In this document: positions 26,828-36,100 of the stretch, piece after piece
Layout of the letters: every line of letters begins with the position of its first letter
Numbering within the stretch: the stretch's first letter is position 1
NCBI RefSeq assembly: GCF_001741865.1
Contig: NZ_CP017147.1
Span: 3,401,001-3,465,000 of the forward strand
Direction of reading: 5' to 3'
From: Bosea vaviloviae
GTDB lineage: Bacteria > Pseudomonadota > Alphaproteobacteria > Rhizobiales > Beijerinckiaceae
DNA: 64,000 nucleotides
Notes under the pieces: generated by a model
Told to the model about the DNA's origin: nothing
Databases searched by the model: none
What the model saw: the letters and a program-made list of their open reading frames with translations, nothing else
Translations under genes and position numbers: made by a program

Positions 26828-27311
26828 ATGAGCCACGATCCGAGCGAGCTGTGGAAGCAAATCGTCAAGTACGCATCTGTCGCGAACGGAACGGCACCTC
26901 ACTCTTGCGCTCAGTTCGATAGGTAAAACGCCCGTGGTCCAGCTCAGTCCGACCATCGGCAAGTTCCCCATCTGGTGCTTTTTTATTGGCCTTGTAGCTA
27001 GTGGGCTTCAACTCATCGCTAGCTATGCCTACGCGGTGGAGAGCAGGCGTATGGAGGCCGATGAACAAGTCCAAAAGCTGTATGAAAAGACGGAGCGAAG
27101 CTTCACCCCCGCTGTTGCTCAAGGCGATCTGAGCGCACGAGCGGCAAGCATCAGGGGAGAGCTGCAACACCTCAAGGATCAACTCAGAGAAATTGATTTC
27201 GGCCAGCCTCGGGGCTTCCGTGACGGAGTGCGAAATGCTCAGGAATGGCTCTTGTGGGCGGCCTATGGCTTCTTCGTAATCGGTCTGGCTTCGGTAGTTT
27301 GGTCAACCTAG
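26828..27311 (+). pseudogene. Two-helix membrane protein gene, frameshifted
   Basis: One frame starts at ATG 26828 (after GGGGGA) with MSHDPSELWKQIVKYASVAN and stops at 26926. A second frame, entered near 26899, reads LTLALSSIGKTPVVQLSPTI and then a hydrophobic helix, a coiled coil (MEADEQVQKLYEKTE) and a second helix ending at 27311. Dropping one C after ANGTA joins them into about 160 residues with the layout of small rhizobial membrane proteins that carry an N-terminal YA..ANG motif. A separate start at GTG 26934 is possible, so part of the product may still be made. Confidence 0.6.
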
Positions 27312-27339
27312 GCGGCAAGCCTTACCAGTTACCTGTACG

Positions 27340-27475
27340 CTCTCGATCCGTAGCAGCAAGAGGCCCTCCAGGACCCCGGTAGATACTTGATGTCTCCTAC
27401 TGGAAACGCGAGGGGGCCTCGGGGGGAAATCGGGAAGCGGCCGGAGATAGGAGGGCTGAAAGATTTCTTCGCGTG
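27340..27475. repeat. Imperfect repeat shared with 28585-28690
   Basis: GAAACGCGAGGGGGCC, then GGGGGGAA...GCCGGAGATAGGAGGGCT, matches 28608-28675 with few changes. A fainter relative (TGTAGCGGCAAGGGGCC) lies near 30755. No protein-coding signal is visible in this 256-bp gap. Confidence 0.5.
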
Positions 27476-27567
27476 GATATCCCGATCTGCAAATCAGGAG
27501 CGGCTTGTAGCCAGAGCGATTGCCATGATGTTCTTCAGAATAGCCGCTGGACGATGAGTGCATTTAG

Positions 27568-28329
27568 ATGACGACGTGGAAGGATTTAAAGGACCAGCCG
27601 ATTTACATTCTTGGACTGACGATCCTTGCCTCGGTCAGCGCAACAGCAGCCTTCTATGAGAAGTTCCTTGTTCCGGCACGCGATCCTAACGCCATTCAAC
27701 GTGCCACGATCCTTCAAAGCCAGCTTGATACGTCGCAGAGATTAGTGGCTGAAATCCAGCCCCTGCAACAGCGGCTCCACAAAGCCGAAGCTGATTTCGC
27801 CGACCGTTCGGCGAAGCTGGAAGCTGAGGTTAAGGTGGCAAAAGAGGCCGCTGTAAAAGCCCTCGCGGAGGCAAAAGCGCGAATACAAGATGCCGAATGG
27901 GCAAATACGTTTGCGATAGGTTCCTCCTATCCGGTCGGGCTGGAACGTGTAGGCGTCGGCGAGACGGCTGAGAGGCTGGCAGCCGCTTTTCCGGGAAAGG
28001 CAATCGACAGAACAAAAGAAAGCTATCACTCCATCGACCAGACTGGCCATGCTGTCTTTGACAGAGTTACATTCTATTTCGATGACGGATCAAAGGATAA
28101 GAGGATTACGCATATATCTTATTGGAGCAGAGCTTTAGACGGGCGTTCGAAAGACGATGACTGGTTATCGACACGTTTGGCCGTTTCACTAGGGCCTCCA
28201 AAAGTGTGGGGTCAGGGTTATTACAGTTGGGAACCAAAGGGGCCGGTCCACACTTTCGTCCGCCTTGGCCAGCTACTGATTATGCGAGCAGGACTTCGGC
28301 CAAATGGTTGGCCAAAGGTCGTGAGGTAA
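27568..28329 (+). CDS. Membrane-anchored coiled-coil protein, unknown function
   Basis: 253 residues: one N-terminal membrane helix (residues about 10-32, IYILGLTILASVSATAAFY), a coiled coil to about 115 (QSQLDTSQRLVAEIQPLQQR and onwards) and a soluble domain at 120-253 with FDRVTFYFDDGSKDKRITHI and GPPKVWGQGYYSWEPKGP. GC is lower than in the backbone, in keeping with acquired cargo. I do not recognise the C-terminal domain. Confidence 0.75.
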   Translation: MTTWKDLKDQPIYILGLTILASVSATAAFYEKFLVPARDPNAIQRATILQSQLDTSQRLVAEIQPLQQRLHKAEADFADRSAKLEAEVKVAKEAAVKALAEAKARIQDAEWANTFAIGSSYPVGLERVGVGETAERLAAAFPGKAIDRTKESYHSIDQTGHAVFDRVTFYFDDGSKDKRITHISYWSRALDGRSKDDDWLSTRLAVSLGPPKVWGQGYYSWEPKGPVHTFVRLGQLLIMRAGLRPNGWPKVVR

Positions 28330-28804
28330 GAGGCGTTTCCTGCACCGACGAAAGGCCGGCAGTGGAGGCCGATTAGTGCGTCAATGCCGAGCCGCTGCCG
28401 CTCCCTGCATCTCCACCTCAAGGCTCATCAACTGCCCGAATAGCGGCACTTCCCGCAAATCCTCATCGACCCCCCAGCCGGAAGGCCTCTTCTGTTTCCC
28501 GCTCTCCAAACCCCCCAACCATGTGAGGGGCGCAACACGCGGGACGCCGTGCCGAACTCTGCAAGGTCATGGTGGGAACCTCCGGCATACCTGATAGCGA
28601 CCTACAGGAAACGCGAGGGGGCCACAGGGGGGAATGGGAGCGTAGCCGGAGAGGGGAGGGCTTTCAGATTTTCGCGGCTGATTTTCCGGACGCATATGAT
28701 GACCCCGCGCGATAGAGCTGAGCCGTTCCTAGCTTAACTTGTTGGCTGTTGATGGAGGAGCCAAACTACTTATCCAGAGGCTGCATCCTGTTGTATAACG
28801 AGCC
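28330..28804. other. 475-bp gap with repeat and a startless frame
   Basis: Holds the repeat at 28585-28690 and, on the minus strand ending at TGA 28381-28383, an open frame of about 57 codons reading VAPLTWLGGLESGKQKRPSG and GWGVDEDLREVPLFGQLMSL. It has no good start codon and is probably a gene tail. Nothing else is recognised. Confidence 0.45.
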
Positions 28805-29680
28805 ATGACAAGCGAGCAGAGCTACCTACCGTTTTCGCAGCGTACTGGCCTCGCGCCGATCCCACCGCAGCTACAAATGGGTGACGTCTCTGCCGAACTT
28901 CGACGCCTGTTAGACTATTTCATAGGTTTGGAAATCGACCGCGAGGCTGTCTCCGGATATGAGCGCACCTATTTCCATGGCAAATGGGAGCGCGTCGCGA
29001 TGGATTTCCACGTTCTGTTTCTGCAGAAGGATGCGGATGACTACGAGAATAGTGCCTATGATCTACGGAATACCTTAAAGGCTTTTACTAGTAGGGCGAG
29101 TATCGGCCCTCTGTTCGATCTTGTCGAGTTCTTTGTTCGGCATAAGGGGTGCAGTGCAGAGTTGAAGTCGGAGCTAGCCAGCGCGTTTATCATGGCTAAG
29201 TCTGCGTATCGTATCGTTGACGGCCAAATCATCGCTATCGGAGTGGCGGAACAGGGTGCCGCATTCGAGGCGGCGTTGGCTGATGCCGAAGCGAGCGGTG
29301 CTGAAGCTGCCCGAAAGCATCTCACTGCGGCGGGTCTTGCTCTTCGGAACGCAGATTGGGCAGGCAGCGTGCGGGAGAGCATTCACGCGGTCGAAGCCAT
29401 GGCGCTTCGCCTGGCTCCAGACGCATCAGTCCTCGGTCCTGCGCTGATTGCTTTGGAAAGACGCGGCCGTTTGCATGGCGGCCTGAAGAATGCGTTCAAC
29501 TCGCTTTACGGCTATACGAGCGACGAAAAAGGCGTCCGTCATGCGCTAGTTCTTGGAAACGAGGCCCGCGTCGATGAGGCTGACGCATTATTCATGCTCG
29601 GCGCGTGCGCTTCCTTTGTATCTTACCTCATAGCTCGGGGAACACAGGAGGGGGATCGCACTCAAGGGGGCGACAGGTGA
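28805..29680 (+). CDS. AbiJ-like abortive-infection protein (HEPN-type C-terminus)
   Basis: 291 residues. The N-terminus (FSQRTGLAPIPPQLQMGDVS, then a Leu-rich helical region) has the pattern of AbiJ N-terminal domain 4. The C-terminal half, with AGLALRNADWAGSVRESIHA, LHGGLKNAFNSLYGYTSDEK, GVRHALVL and DALFMLGACASFVSYLI, has the spacing of the HEPN-like domain found with it. By family such proteins cause growth arrest on phage infection, probably through RNase activity. The gene is the last one before the right attachment repeat, a usual place for defence cargo. Confidence 0.72.
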   Translation: MTSEQSYLPFSQRTGLAPIPPQLQMGDVSAELRRLLDYFIGLEIDREAVSGYERTYFHGKWERVAMDFHVLFLQKDADDYENSAYDLRNTLKAFTSRASIGPLFDLVEFFVRHKGCSAELKSELASAFIMAKSAYRIVDGQIIAIGVAEQGAAFEAALADAEASGAEAARKHLTAAGLALRNADWAGSVRESIHAVEAMALRLAPDASVLGPALIALERRGRLHGGLKNAFNSLYGYTSDEKGVRHALVLGNEARVDEADALFMLGACASFVSYLIARGTQEGDRTQGGDR

Positions 29681-29762
29681 CACAAGGCGGTGATACAAAG
29701 TCCTCCCTATCGGGACCTCTAGTGCCTTTGATTTCATTGAGTTTTTCGCGCTGAATGGCCGG

Positions 29763-29803
29763 TCCAGCTCTGGGCACCATTCCCCCTCTAAGGGGTTGAT
29801 CAG
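29763..29803. repeat. Right attachment-site repeat (attR) of the tRNA-Phe element
   Basis: 41-bp copy of the tRNA-Phe 3' end plus flank (see 24558-24598); only the last 17 nt of the tRNA are present. Looser similarity continues to about 29835 (ACTTGCAG in both). Confidence 0.8.
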
Positions 29804-29863
29804 TAAGCAAAGCCGTTCAATCAATAACTTGCAGTGGCTTTCGCGGAGCCTGGCAGGTGCCCC

Positions 29864-30145
29864 CTAACGCGACCTGCCGAACAGTTCGCTCGCGCCGTCT
29901 AAAGCTCCTGCCGCTAACAGCCCCAGGCCCGCCCCAACAAACCATGGTGAAGTAGCTAAGATGCCAACAACGACGCAGCTCAACGCGATGAACGGAAAGC
30001 GATAGACGCCCGATGCTGTGTTCAGAAACTCATTGAGTCCACAAAGCGCAACTCCGATCCAGAACACCCAAGCCACGTCCGTGTAGAAGCCCAACGCGCC
30101 GACAAGAGCGCCCCCGAAAGGAAGAAGCAGAGTGATCGCTGACAT
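29864..30145 (-). CDS. Small three-helix membrane protein
   Basis: 93 residues, almost wholly hydrophobic: ITLLLPFGGALVGALGFYTD, VAWVFWIGVALCGLNEFL and a glycine-rich third helix ending GASELFGRSR. It lies just outside the right att repeat, in sequence still unlike the backbone, so it may belong to a second, decayed element. No family recognised. Confidence 0.6.
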   Translation of the reverse strand: MSAITLLLPFGGALVGALGFYTDVAWVFWIGVALCGLNEFLNTASGVYRFPFIALSCVVVGILATSPWFVGAGLGLLAAGALDGASELFGRSR

Positions 30146-30202
30146 GGATATATTCCCCCGCGACCACTGAGCCCGTCCGTTTCAGCAGTGCAAGAGGTTG
30201 CA

Positions 30203-30308
30203 TCAGCTTGCGGCTTGCATTTCCTTCCGGGCCTTCAGGATGCGGTGCACGCTCGCCTTACCAATCCCGAGCCGCCTCGCGATCTCAGACAGACTCACGT
30301 CCTGCCCT
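30203..30308 (-). pseudogene. C-terminal fragment of a serine recombinase
   Basis: Reads GQDVSLSEIARRLGIGKASV then HRILKARKEMQAAS and stop. It is the HTH end of a recombinase nearly identical to that at 26038-26613 (differences at the last residues). Upstream of about 30308 the match ends abruptly at CCTATTGGACC. It marks a second, deleted recombinase copy. Confidence 0.85.
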
Positions 30309-30409
30309 ATTGGACCATCGTAACTCCACAGGGTCTTCCCGGATGTGACTGGCAACTTGCCGGCTGCTTCCGGATGGTGAAGTGTCTGTAGGTCGTGGGG
30401 GCGGACTGC

Positions 30410-30685
30410 ATGCGAGCACTGCTGAAGGCCCATCCGTGGATCGTGAGCTTCCTTGCGGTATGGGCGGGCATCATGAGCGCCAACCTCATGAGGCCGTATC
30501 CACGCCTCTTCTGGACCATCGTCGCGATTGAGGCCGGCGCGGTGCTGGCTTACTTCGTGTGGCTCTTCTGGCCTCCGCCACGCGTTGGCAAATCCCCTGA
30601 GGCGAGGCCGAGGCCGCTCTTTGAAGATGAGCGTCCCGAGCGCCGCATCACTACACCGGCGAAACATGGGAAAGGCCAGGAATAG
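30410..30685 (+). CDS. Small two-helix membrane protein
   Basis: 91 residues from ATG 30410: LKAHPWIVSFLAVWAGIMSA, then LFWTIVAIEAGAVLAYFVWL, then a basic, Pro-rich cytoplasmic tail. GGGGG sits 10 nt upstream. A GTG at 30395 is an alternative. No recognised family. Confidence 0.55.
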   Translation: MRALLKAHPWIVSFLAVWAGIMSANLMRPYPRLFWTIVAIEAGAVLAYFVWLFWPPPRVGKSPEARPRPLFEDERPERRITTPAKHGKGQE

Positions 30686-30792
30686 CCGATAGCTCTCCAG
30701 GCTAGGCCAGTACCGACCCTCTCCGCAACGCTCTGCAAGCTCCCGACCTGTAGCGGCAAGGGGCCTTCAGGTGACCGGCAGGGTACGCGATA

Positions 30793-30982
30793 ATGATGGA
30801 AGAAGCCGAACAGGTCGACGCGTGCACGTCGCATCCCAAGACAGGCGTCTACTGGTTTCAAGGCGGTGCCGAAGGACCTTCAGGAGGCCCTTGGCAAGCG
30901 CGAAGAGAAGCGCGCGCTTCGCGCGAAGGACCCTGTGGAGGCCCGACGGCTCATGCGAGGGGGGGCGACTAAGGGGACGTGA
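30793..30982 (+). pseudogene. Frameshifted integrase N-terminal remnant
   Basis: Frame one from ATG 30793 gives CTSHPKTGVYWF. Removing one T from 30856-30858 continues into KAVPKDLQEALGKREEKRAL and RAKDPVEARRL, the DUF6538-type N-terminal domain of tyrosine integrases. It then ends at TGA 30980-30982 after RGGATKGT. The catalytic domain is absent. It confirms a phage-type integrase once belonged to this region. About 220 bp of unassigned sequence follow. Confidence 0.75.
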
Positions 30983-31202
30983 CGATTGCCGCCATGGCGC
31001 TCGCTCTGGCGACGTTCCCGAAGCAGGTCCGCTTGGCAGCGCCAGCAGCCGGAAACCTGCAGGAGGACGTAGGGTATCTGAAGTGGCGAGCGGGCCTGTG
31101 GCGCTGAGATCCGTAGGGGGAATTACATCTGCGAAAGCTGATGAGCGTATAAAGCTATGTTCCTGTTCGCTCGTTCGCAAAGCGTCATGAGCGTAGTTCT
31201 GG

Positions 31203-31589
31203 TTATTCTGCTTCTCTCGCGATGCTGTCAAAAACAGCGGCAGCGGCGAACCCAGCAAATCCCCCCGCGTAGAAGATCATTTCATATAGCGTTCCGTGCG
31301 GTTTAACGGGAATGACGCTCCCAAACATGAGGAATACGGTAATCGATCCGCTTATGGTCCCACAAAATAACAGAAAAATCGTTCGGAGAAGCGGATTTGG
31401 TACAAAAATATGCGCCAACGGTAGGACAAATACAGTCGTCGGAACCGCCAACGCAATCGGCCACCATCAGACAAATTTGAATCCAATTGCCATAAATATA
31501 ATATTAACGGGAGAAAAAGCTGCCAGCATGAATATTCCGACAACACCGCCGACAATTGTGGATATTAGTACCGCAAAGAACGCGACCAT
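31203..31589 (-). pseudogene. Membrane protein gene interrupted by in-frame TGA
   Basis: A frame from ATG 31589 (after AGGGAC) encodes MVAFFAVLISTIVGGVVGIF and so on for 40 codons. It meets TGA at 31467-31469 and then continues in the same frame for 87 more codons (WWPIALAVPTTVFVLPLAHI ... FDSIAREAE). Both parts are hydrophobic and together give four or five helices. The stretch is clearly AT-richer than anything nearby, which suggests foreign origin. A TTG after the stop could restart translation, so the second part alone may be expressed. Confidence 0.55.
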
Positions 31590-31819
31590 TGTCCCTGAAA
31601 TCTATTTGAGGGCGATTTTATATCATCGTCGACCCGGCAGTAGAATTGCAATGTCGATCTTAGGTCATGCTTAGCAGCCCCAGCTGCTCGGCAGCTTCAG
31701 GCGGAAGTCGAGTAGCCTGGAGAGCCAAACGGGTCTGTAGCCGCCAGCCCCGCCCGCCTTCACGCGGTGGTAACCATATAAGGCCATGTCTCTCCTCAGC
31801 CTTTGCCGAGAGATACCCG

Positions 31820-32524
31820 ATGCTGAGCCGCCGATCGTTTAACCTGTTCACCCTGTCCGTTGGCGCGACCGGCCTGGCAGGCTGTGGGACCGGCAGCATC
31901 GTTGCCCTTCCCGACATGTCGGTGGGCAAGCCGAGCCCCAAGACCCGTACGCTGGCGCGCCCGAACTATGCCGAGGTCTACACCGCCTATCCAGGCGAGC
32001 GCTTTCCGGTTCCTGCGGTCAATTCCGGCGAGATTGATCCGCAATATCTTCGCCAGACCGTCGAGTTCAGCCGGGATCATGCTCCGGGATCGATCGTTGT
32101 CGATCCTGCATCCTACCATCTGTATTTCGTTGAATCGCCGGGGATCGCGACCCGTTATGGGGTTGGTGTCGGCCGCGAGGGGTTCGGTTGGTCCGGCGCG
32201 GCGAAGATCAATATGAAGCGCGACTGGCCAGACTGGGTGCCGCCTCATGAAATGGTCGAGCGCGACCCGGAAATCAAAGCCAAGCTCGAAAGGACGCCCC
32301 GAGGCCTCGGCGTGCTCGGCGGCCCGAAAAGCCCGCTAGGCGCGCGCGCAATGTATCTGTTCGATGCCAATGGCGATCTCGGTTACCGCATTCACGGAAC
32401 CCTCGAGCCTTATACTGTGGGCACCAACGTGTCGTCCGGCTGCGTTCGGATGATAAACCAGGACATCATTCACTTGTATGCGCGGGTGTCGCTGGGCACG
32501 CCTGTAACCGTGTTGCCGGCATAG
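31820..32524 (+). CDS. L,D-transpeptidase (YkuD domain)
   Basis: 234 residues. The N-terminus has SRRSFNLF and a lipobox-like LAGC, so it is exported and probably lipid-anchored. The catalytic YkuD motif is YRIHGTLEPYTVGTNVSSGC with VRM, the nucleophilic Cys near residue 207. It forms 3-3 peptidoglycan cross-links or attaches proteins to peptidoglycan. Start 31820 (MLSRRSFN) is chosen over the open frame from 31667. First backbone-like gene after the decayed island. Confidence 0.9.
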   Translation: MLSRRSFNLFTLSVGATGLAGCGTGSIVALPDMSVGKPSPKTRTLARPNYAEVYTAYPGERFPVPAVNSGEIDPQYLRQTVEFSRDHAPGSIVVDPASYHLYFVESPGIATRYGVGVGREGFGWSGAAKINMKRDWPDWVPPHEMVERDPEIKAKLERTPRGLGVLGGPKSPLGARAMYLFDANGDLGYRIHGTLEPYTVGTNVSSGCVRMINQDIIHLYARVSLGTPVTVLPA

Positions 32525-32526
32525 AC

Positions 32527-32593
32527 GCGTCGGACGACCGGGGTTTGAGCTGCGCGAACAGCATCTCGACCGTCTTCCGCGCGCTATGCCGGA
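32527..32593 (-). pseudogene. Short transposase C-terminal remnant
   Basis: Minus-strand codons read HSARKTVEMLFAQLKPR, matching the R-K-x-V-E-M-x-F-A-H-L-K segment of IS5/IS1182-type DDE transposases. Only about 18 codons survive and the end overlaps the Lrp gene by a few bases. Low information. Confidence 0.4.
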
Positions 32594-33051
32594 ATCTTGC
32601 CGTGTAGCTTGATCTCCTTCAGCACCAGATTGGTGCGAACATGGGCAATGCCCGGCAGGCGGAAGAGAAACTGCTCGAGAAAGACGTTGTAGTCGTCCTT
32701 GTCGCGGCAGACGACGCGTAGGTGATAGTCCGCCTCGCCGGTGGTCGAAAAACATTCCACCACTTCGGGCTGCTGGGCGACGCGCGCGATGAAATTGGAC
32801 ACGTGATCGGCTTCGTGGCGCAGCAGCGTCACATGCACGATCGCGCTGAAGCCAAATCCTGCCCTCTCGGCGTCGACGATCGCCATGTAGCCCGCGATCA
32901 CGCCGGCCTCCTCCAGTATCCGCACCCGGCGCCAGCAAGCGGAGGCGGACATGCCGGCCTGATCAGCCAGATCCTGATTGGAGACGCGTGCATCGGACTG
33001 CAGGATCTGCAGCAGCCTGCTGTCCTGGGCGCCGAGTTCGATCCTAGCCAT
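32584..33051 (-). CDS. Lrp/AsnC-family transcriptional regulator
   Basis: 155 residues: N-terminal HTH (DSRLLQILQSDARVSNQDLA, then SASACWRRVRILEEAGVI) and C-terminal RAM ligand-binding domain (VVECFSTTGEADYHLRVVCR). It probably senses an amino acid. It is divergent from the fused indolepyruvate oxidoreductase, a standard arrangement in which the regulator activates its amino-acid-degrading neighbour. Start 33051 is chosen from the conserved MARIELGAQDSRLL. Confidence 0.93.
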   Translation of the reverse strand: MARIELGAQDSRLLQILQSDARVSNQDLADQAGMSASACWRRVRILEEAGVIAGYMAIVDAERAGFGFSAIVHVTLLRHEADHVSNFIARVAQQPEVVECFSTTGEADYHLRVVCRDKDDYNVFLEQFLFRLPGIAHVRTNLVLKEIKLHGKIPA

Positions 33052-33189
33052 TCTGGAAATTTCCACCGGTGTTGCGGCAATTTTCGGTAGGATAAACCGA
33101 ATTACAGGCAAAGCCTACAAAGTGAGACAGGATTTTCCAGAGAATTCTGGTTGAATCGACCGCAACAACGCATGCGGGAGGTTTCGCCC
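33052..33189. promoter_or_regulatory. Divergent Lrp / oxidoreductase control region
   Basis: 138 bp, AT-richer than either gene. It holds the perfect palindrome TGGAAATTTCCA (33054-33065) next to the lrp start and an AGAATTCT core near 33138. These are plausible Lrp-box half sites by position; binding is not shown by sequence alone. Confidence 0.45.
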
Positions 33190-36100
33190 ATGGCTTACGA
33201 TGTCCCGGTTGGCGACTACGCGCTTGGCGACCGTTACGCGAAGAGCTCCGGCCGCGTCTTCATGACCGGAACCCAGGCGCTGGTGCGCATCGCGCTCGAC
33301 CAGGCGCGGCGCGACAAGGCCGGCGGCCTCGACACGGCTGGCTTCATCTCCGGCTATCGCGGCTCGCCGCTCGGCGGTGTCGATCTGGAGTTGTGGCGCG
33401 CCAAGGACCTGACCGCGCAGCACAACATCGCGTTCCTGCCGGCGGTGAACGAGGACCTTGCCGCGACCGCCGTGCTCGGCTCGCAGCAGGTCGAGACGAA
33501 CCCCGACAAGCAGGTCGAGGGCGTCTTTGCGATGTGGTACGGCAAGGGGCCGGGCGTCGACCGCGCCGGCGACGCGCTCAAGCACGGCAACGCCTATGGC
33601 TCCTCGCCACATGGGGGCGTTCTCGTCGTGGCGGGCGACGATCATGGCTGCGTCTCGTCCTCCATGCCGCATCAGTCCGACGTTGCCTTCATGGCCTGGT
33701 TCATGCCGACGCTGAATCCGGCCTCGATCGGCGAGTACCTGGCTTTCGGCGAATATGGCTACGCGCTGTCGCGCTATTCGGGCATGTGGGTCGGCTTCAA
33801 GGCGATCTCGGAAACCGTCGAAAGTGGCCAATCGGTCGAGATTCCGCCGCCGCGCGATTTCAACGCGCCCGCCTACACGCCGCCCGCAACCGGCCTGCAT
33901 TATCGCTGGCCCGATTTGCCCGGGCCGCAGATCGAGGAGCGGATGGAGGCGAAGAAGATGGCCGTGTTCGCCTTCGCCGAGGCCAATCCGATCGACCGCC
34001 GCATCTACGACATTCCCGACGCCAGCTTCGGCATCGTCACCACCGGCAAAGGCCATCTCGACCTGATGGAGGCGCTGCGCCTGCTCGGCGTCGACGAGGC
34101 GGCCTGCCGAAAGCTCGGGATCGACATCTACAAAGTCGGGATGGTCTGGCCGCTGGCGCGCCGCGATGCGCTCGATTTCGTGCGCGGCAAGACCGAGATC
34201 CTCGTCGTCGAGGAAAAGCGCGGCATCATCGAAAGTCAGCTCAAGGAGTATTTCTACGACTATCCCGGCCACAAGCCCCACGCCATGGTCGGCAAGCGCG
34301 ACGAGGACGGCAACCGGCTGATCTCCTGGATCGGCGAATTGTCGCCGATCATGCTGGCGCCGATCGTCGCGCGGCGCCTGGACGCGCTGTTTCCCGATCT
34401 GCGTCTGTCCGAGCGGGCGGCGAGCCTGATGCCCGAGGCCGATCGCGTCATCCAAGTGCCGGGCGCGACGCGCACGCCCTATTTCTGCTCGGGCTGCCCG
34501 CACAACAGCTCGACCAAGGTGCCGGAAGGCTCCAAGGCGTTGGCGGGCATCGGCTGCCATTTCATGGCGAGCTGGATGGACCGCGAGACGACCTCGCTGA
34601 TCCAGATGGGGGGCGAGGGCGTGAACTGGGCGGCTTCGTCGCTGTTCACCGGCAAGGGGCACATCTTCCAGAATCTCGGCGAGGGGACCTATTACCATTC
34701 TGGGTCGATGGCGATTCGCCAGGCGATCGCGGCCAAAGCCAACATCACCTACAAGATCCTCTACAATGACGCCGTGGCGATGACCGGGGGCCAGCCGGTC
34801 GACGGGCCGATCAGCGTGCAGGCGATTGCGCAGGAGGTTCGCGCCGAAGGTGTCGAGCGTCTCGCGCTGGTGTCGGACCAGCCCGAGAAATTCTCAAGCC
34901 GCGACCTGCCCGCCGGTGTCACCATTCATCACCGCCGCGAGCTCGACGCCGTGCAGCGCGAGTTGCGCAACGTCAAGGGCGTCTCGGTGCTGATCTATGA
35001 ACAGGCCTGCGCCACCGAAAAGCGCCGTCGCCGCAAGCGCGGCACGATGGAGGACCCAAAGCGCTTCGCCTACATCAACGATCTCGTCTGCGAAGGCTGT
35101 GGCGATTGTTCGGTCGAGTCGAACTGCCTCAGCGTCGAGCCGAAGGAGACGCCGTTCGGGCGCAAGCGCAAGATCAACCTGTCGAACTGCAACAAGGATT
35201 TCTCCTGCCTGAACGGCTTCTGCCCGAGCTTCGTCACGGTCGAAGGCGCCACGCGTCGCAAGAAAACCGTGCTGGAGGACGATTTCGTGGCCCGTGCCGC
35301 CAGCCTCCCGGCGCCGACGCCGGTGTCGCTCGACGAGCCGTTCGATCTTCTGGTCACCGGCGTCGGTGGCACCGGCGTCGTCACGATCGGCGCGCTGATC
35401 GCGATGGCGGCGCATCTCGAGGGCAAGGGCAGCTCGGTGCTCGATTTCACCGGCTTCGCGCAGAAGTTCGGGCCGGTCCTGTCCTTTATCCGTCTGGCCG
35501 GCACGCCATCGACCATCAACCAGGTCCGGATCGACAACGGCGCCGCTGATGCCTTGATCGGCTGCGACATCGTCGTGTCCTCCTCGCCGAAAGCGTCGGC
35601 GACCTATCGGCGCGGCATGCGAGCGGTCGTCAATCTTGCCGAGATGCCGACCGGCGACATCGTCCGCATCCGCGATGCCGATCTCGCCTCGCGCCGCCGG
35701 CTGCGTGAAATCGAGACCGTGGCGGGAGCTGGAAACGTCAACGCTTTCGATGCCAACGCCATGGCGGAAAAGCGTTTCGGCGATGCCGTCTTCGCCAATG
35801 TCATCATGCTGGGGCATGCCTGGCAGCAAGGGCTGGTGCCTGTCTCGCATGCCGCGCTTGATCGCGCCATCGCGCTCAACGGGGTCTCGGTCGAGAAGAA
35901 CCGGCAGGCGTTCGCGGTGGGGCGTCTGGCCTTCGCCGATCCGGACTTCAACGGCAGGGAGGAAGCGATCGGCCCCGAGTCGCTCGACGAGGTGATCGCG
36001 CGCCGCGCCGAATTTCTCGTCGGCTATCAGGACGAAGCGTGGTCGCGACGCTACCGCGACGCCGTCGCGCGTGTCCGGGTTGCGGAGGCGCCCTTCAACT

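Noticed and set aside
29763..29803. Second tRNA-Phe gene
   Set aside because: Only the last 17 nt of the tRNA are present, with no anticodon arm, so it is an attachment-site copy.
30771..31190. 139-codon plus-strand frame
   Set aside because: Arg-rich translation. The integrase remnant in other frames of the same DNA explains the open frame.
31467..31469. Selenocysteine codon in the AT-rich membrane gene
   Set aside because: No selenocysteine-insertion hairpin was seen and the protein type is not a known selenoprotein; decay is simpler.
33115..34698. 527-codon antisense open frame in the oxidoreductase gene
   Set aside because: Shadow of high-GC codon usage in the real gene; no conserved features.
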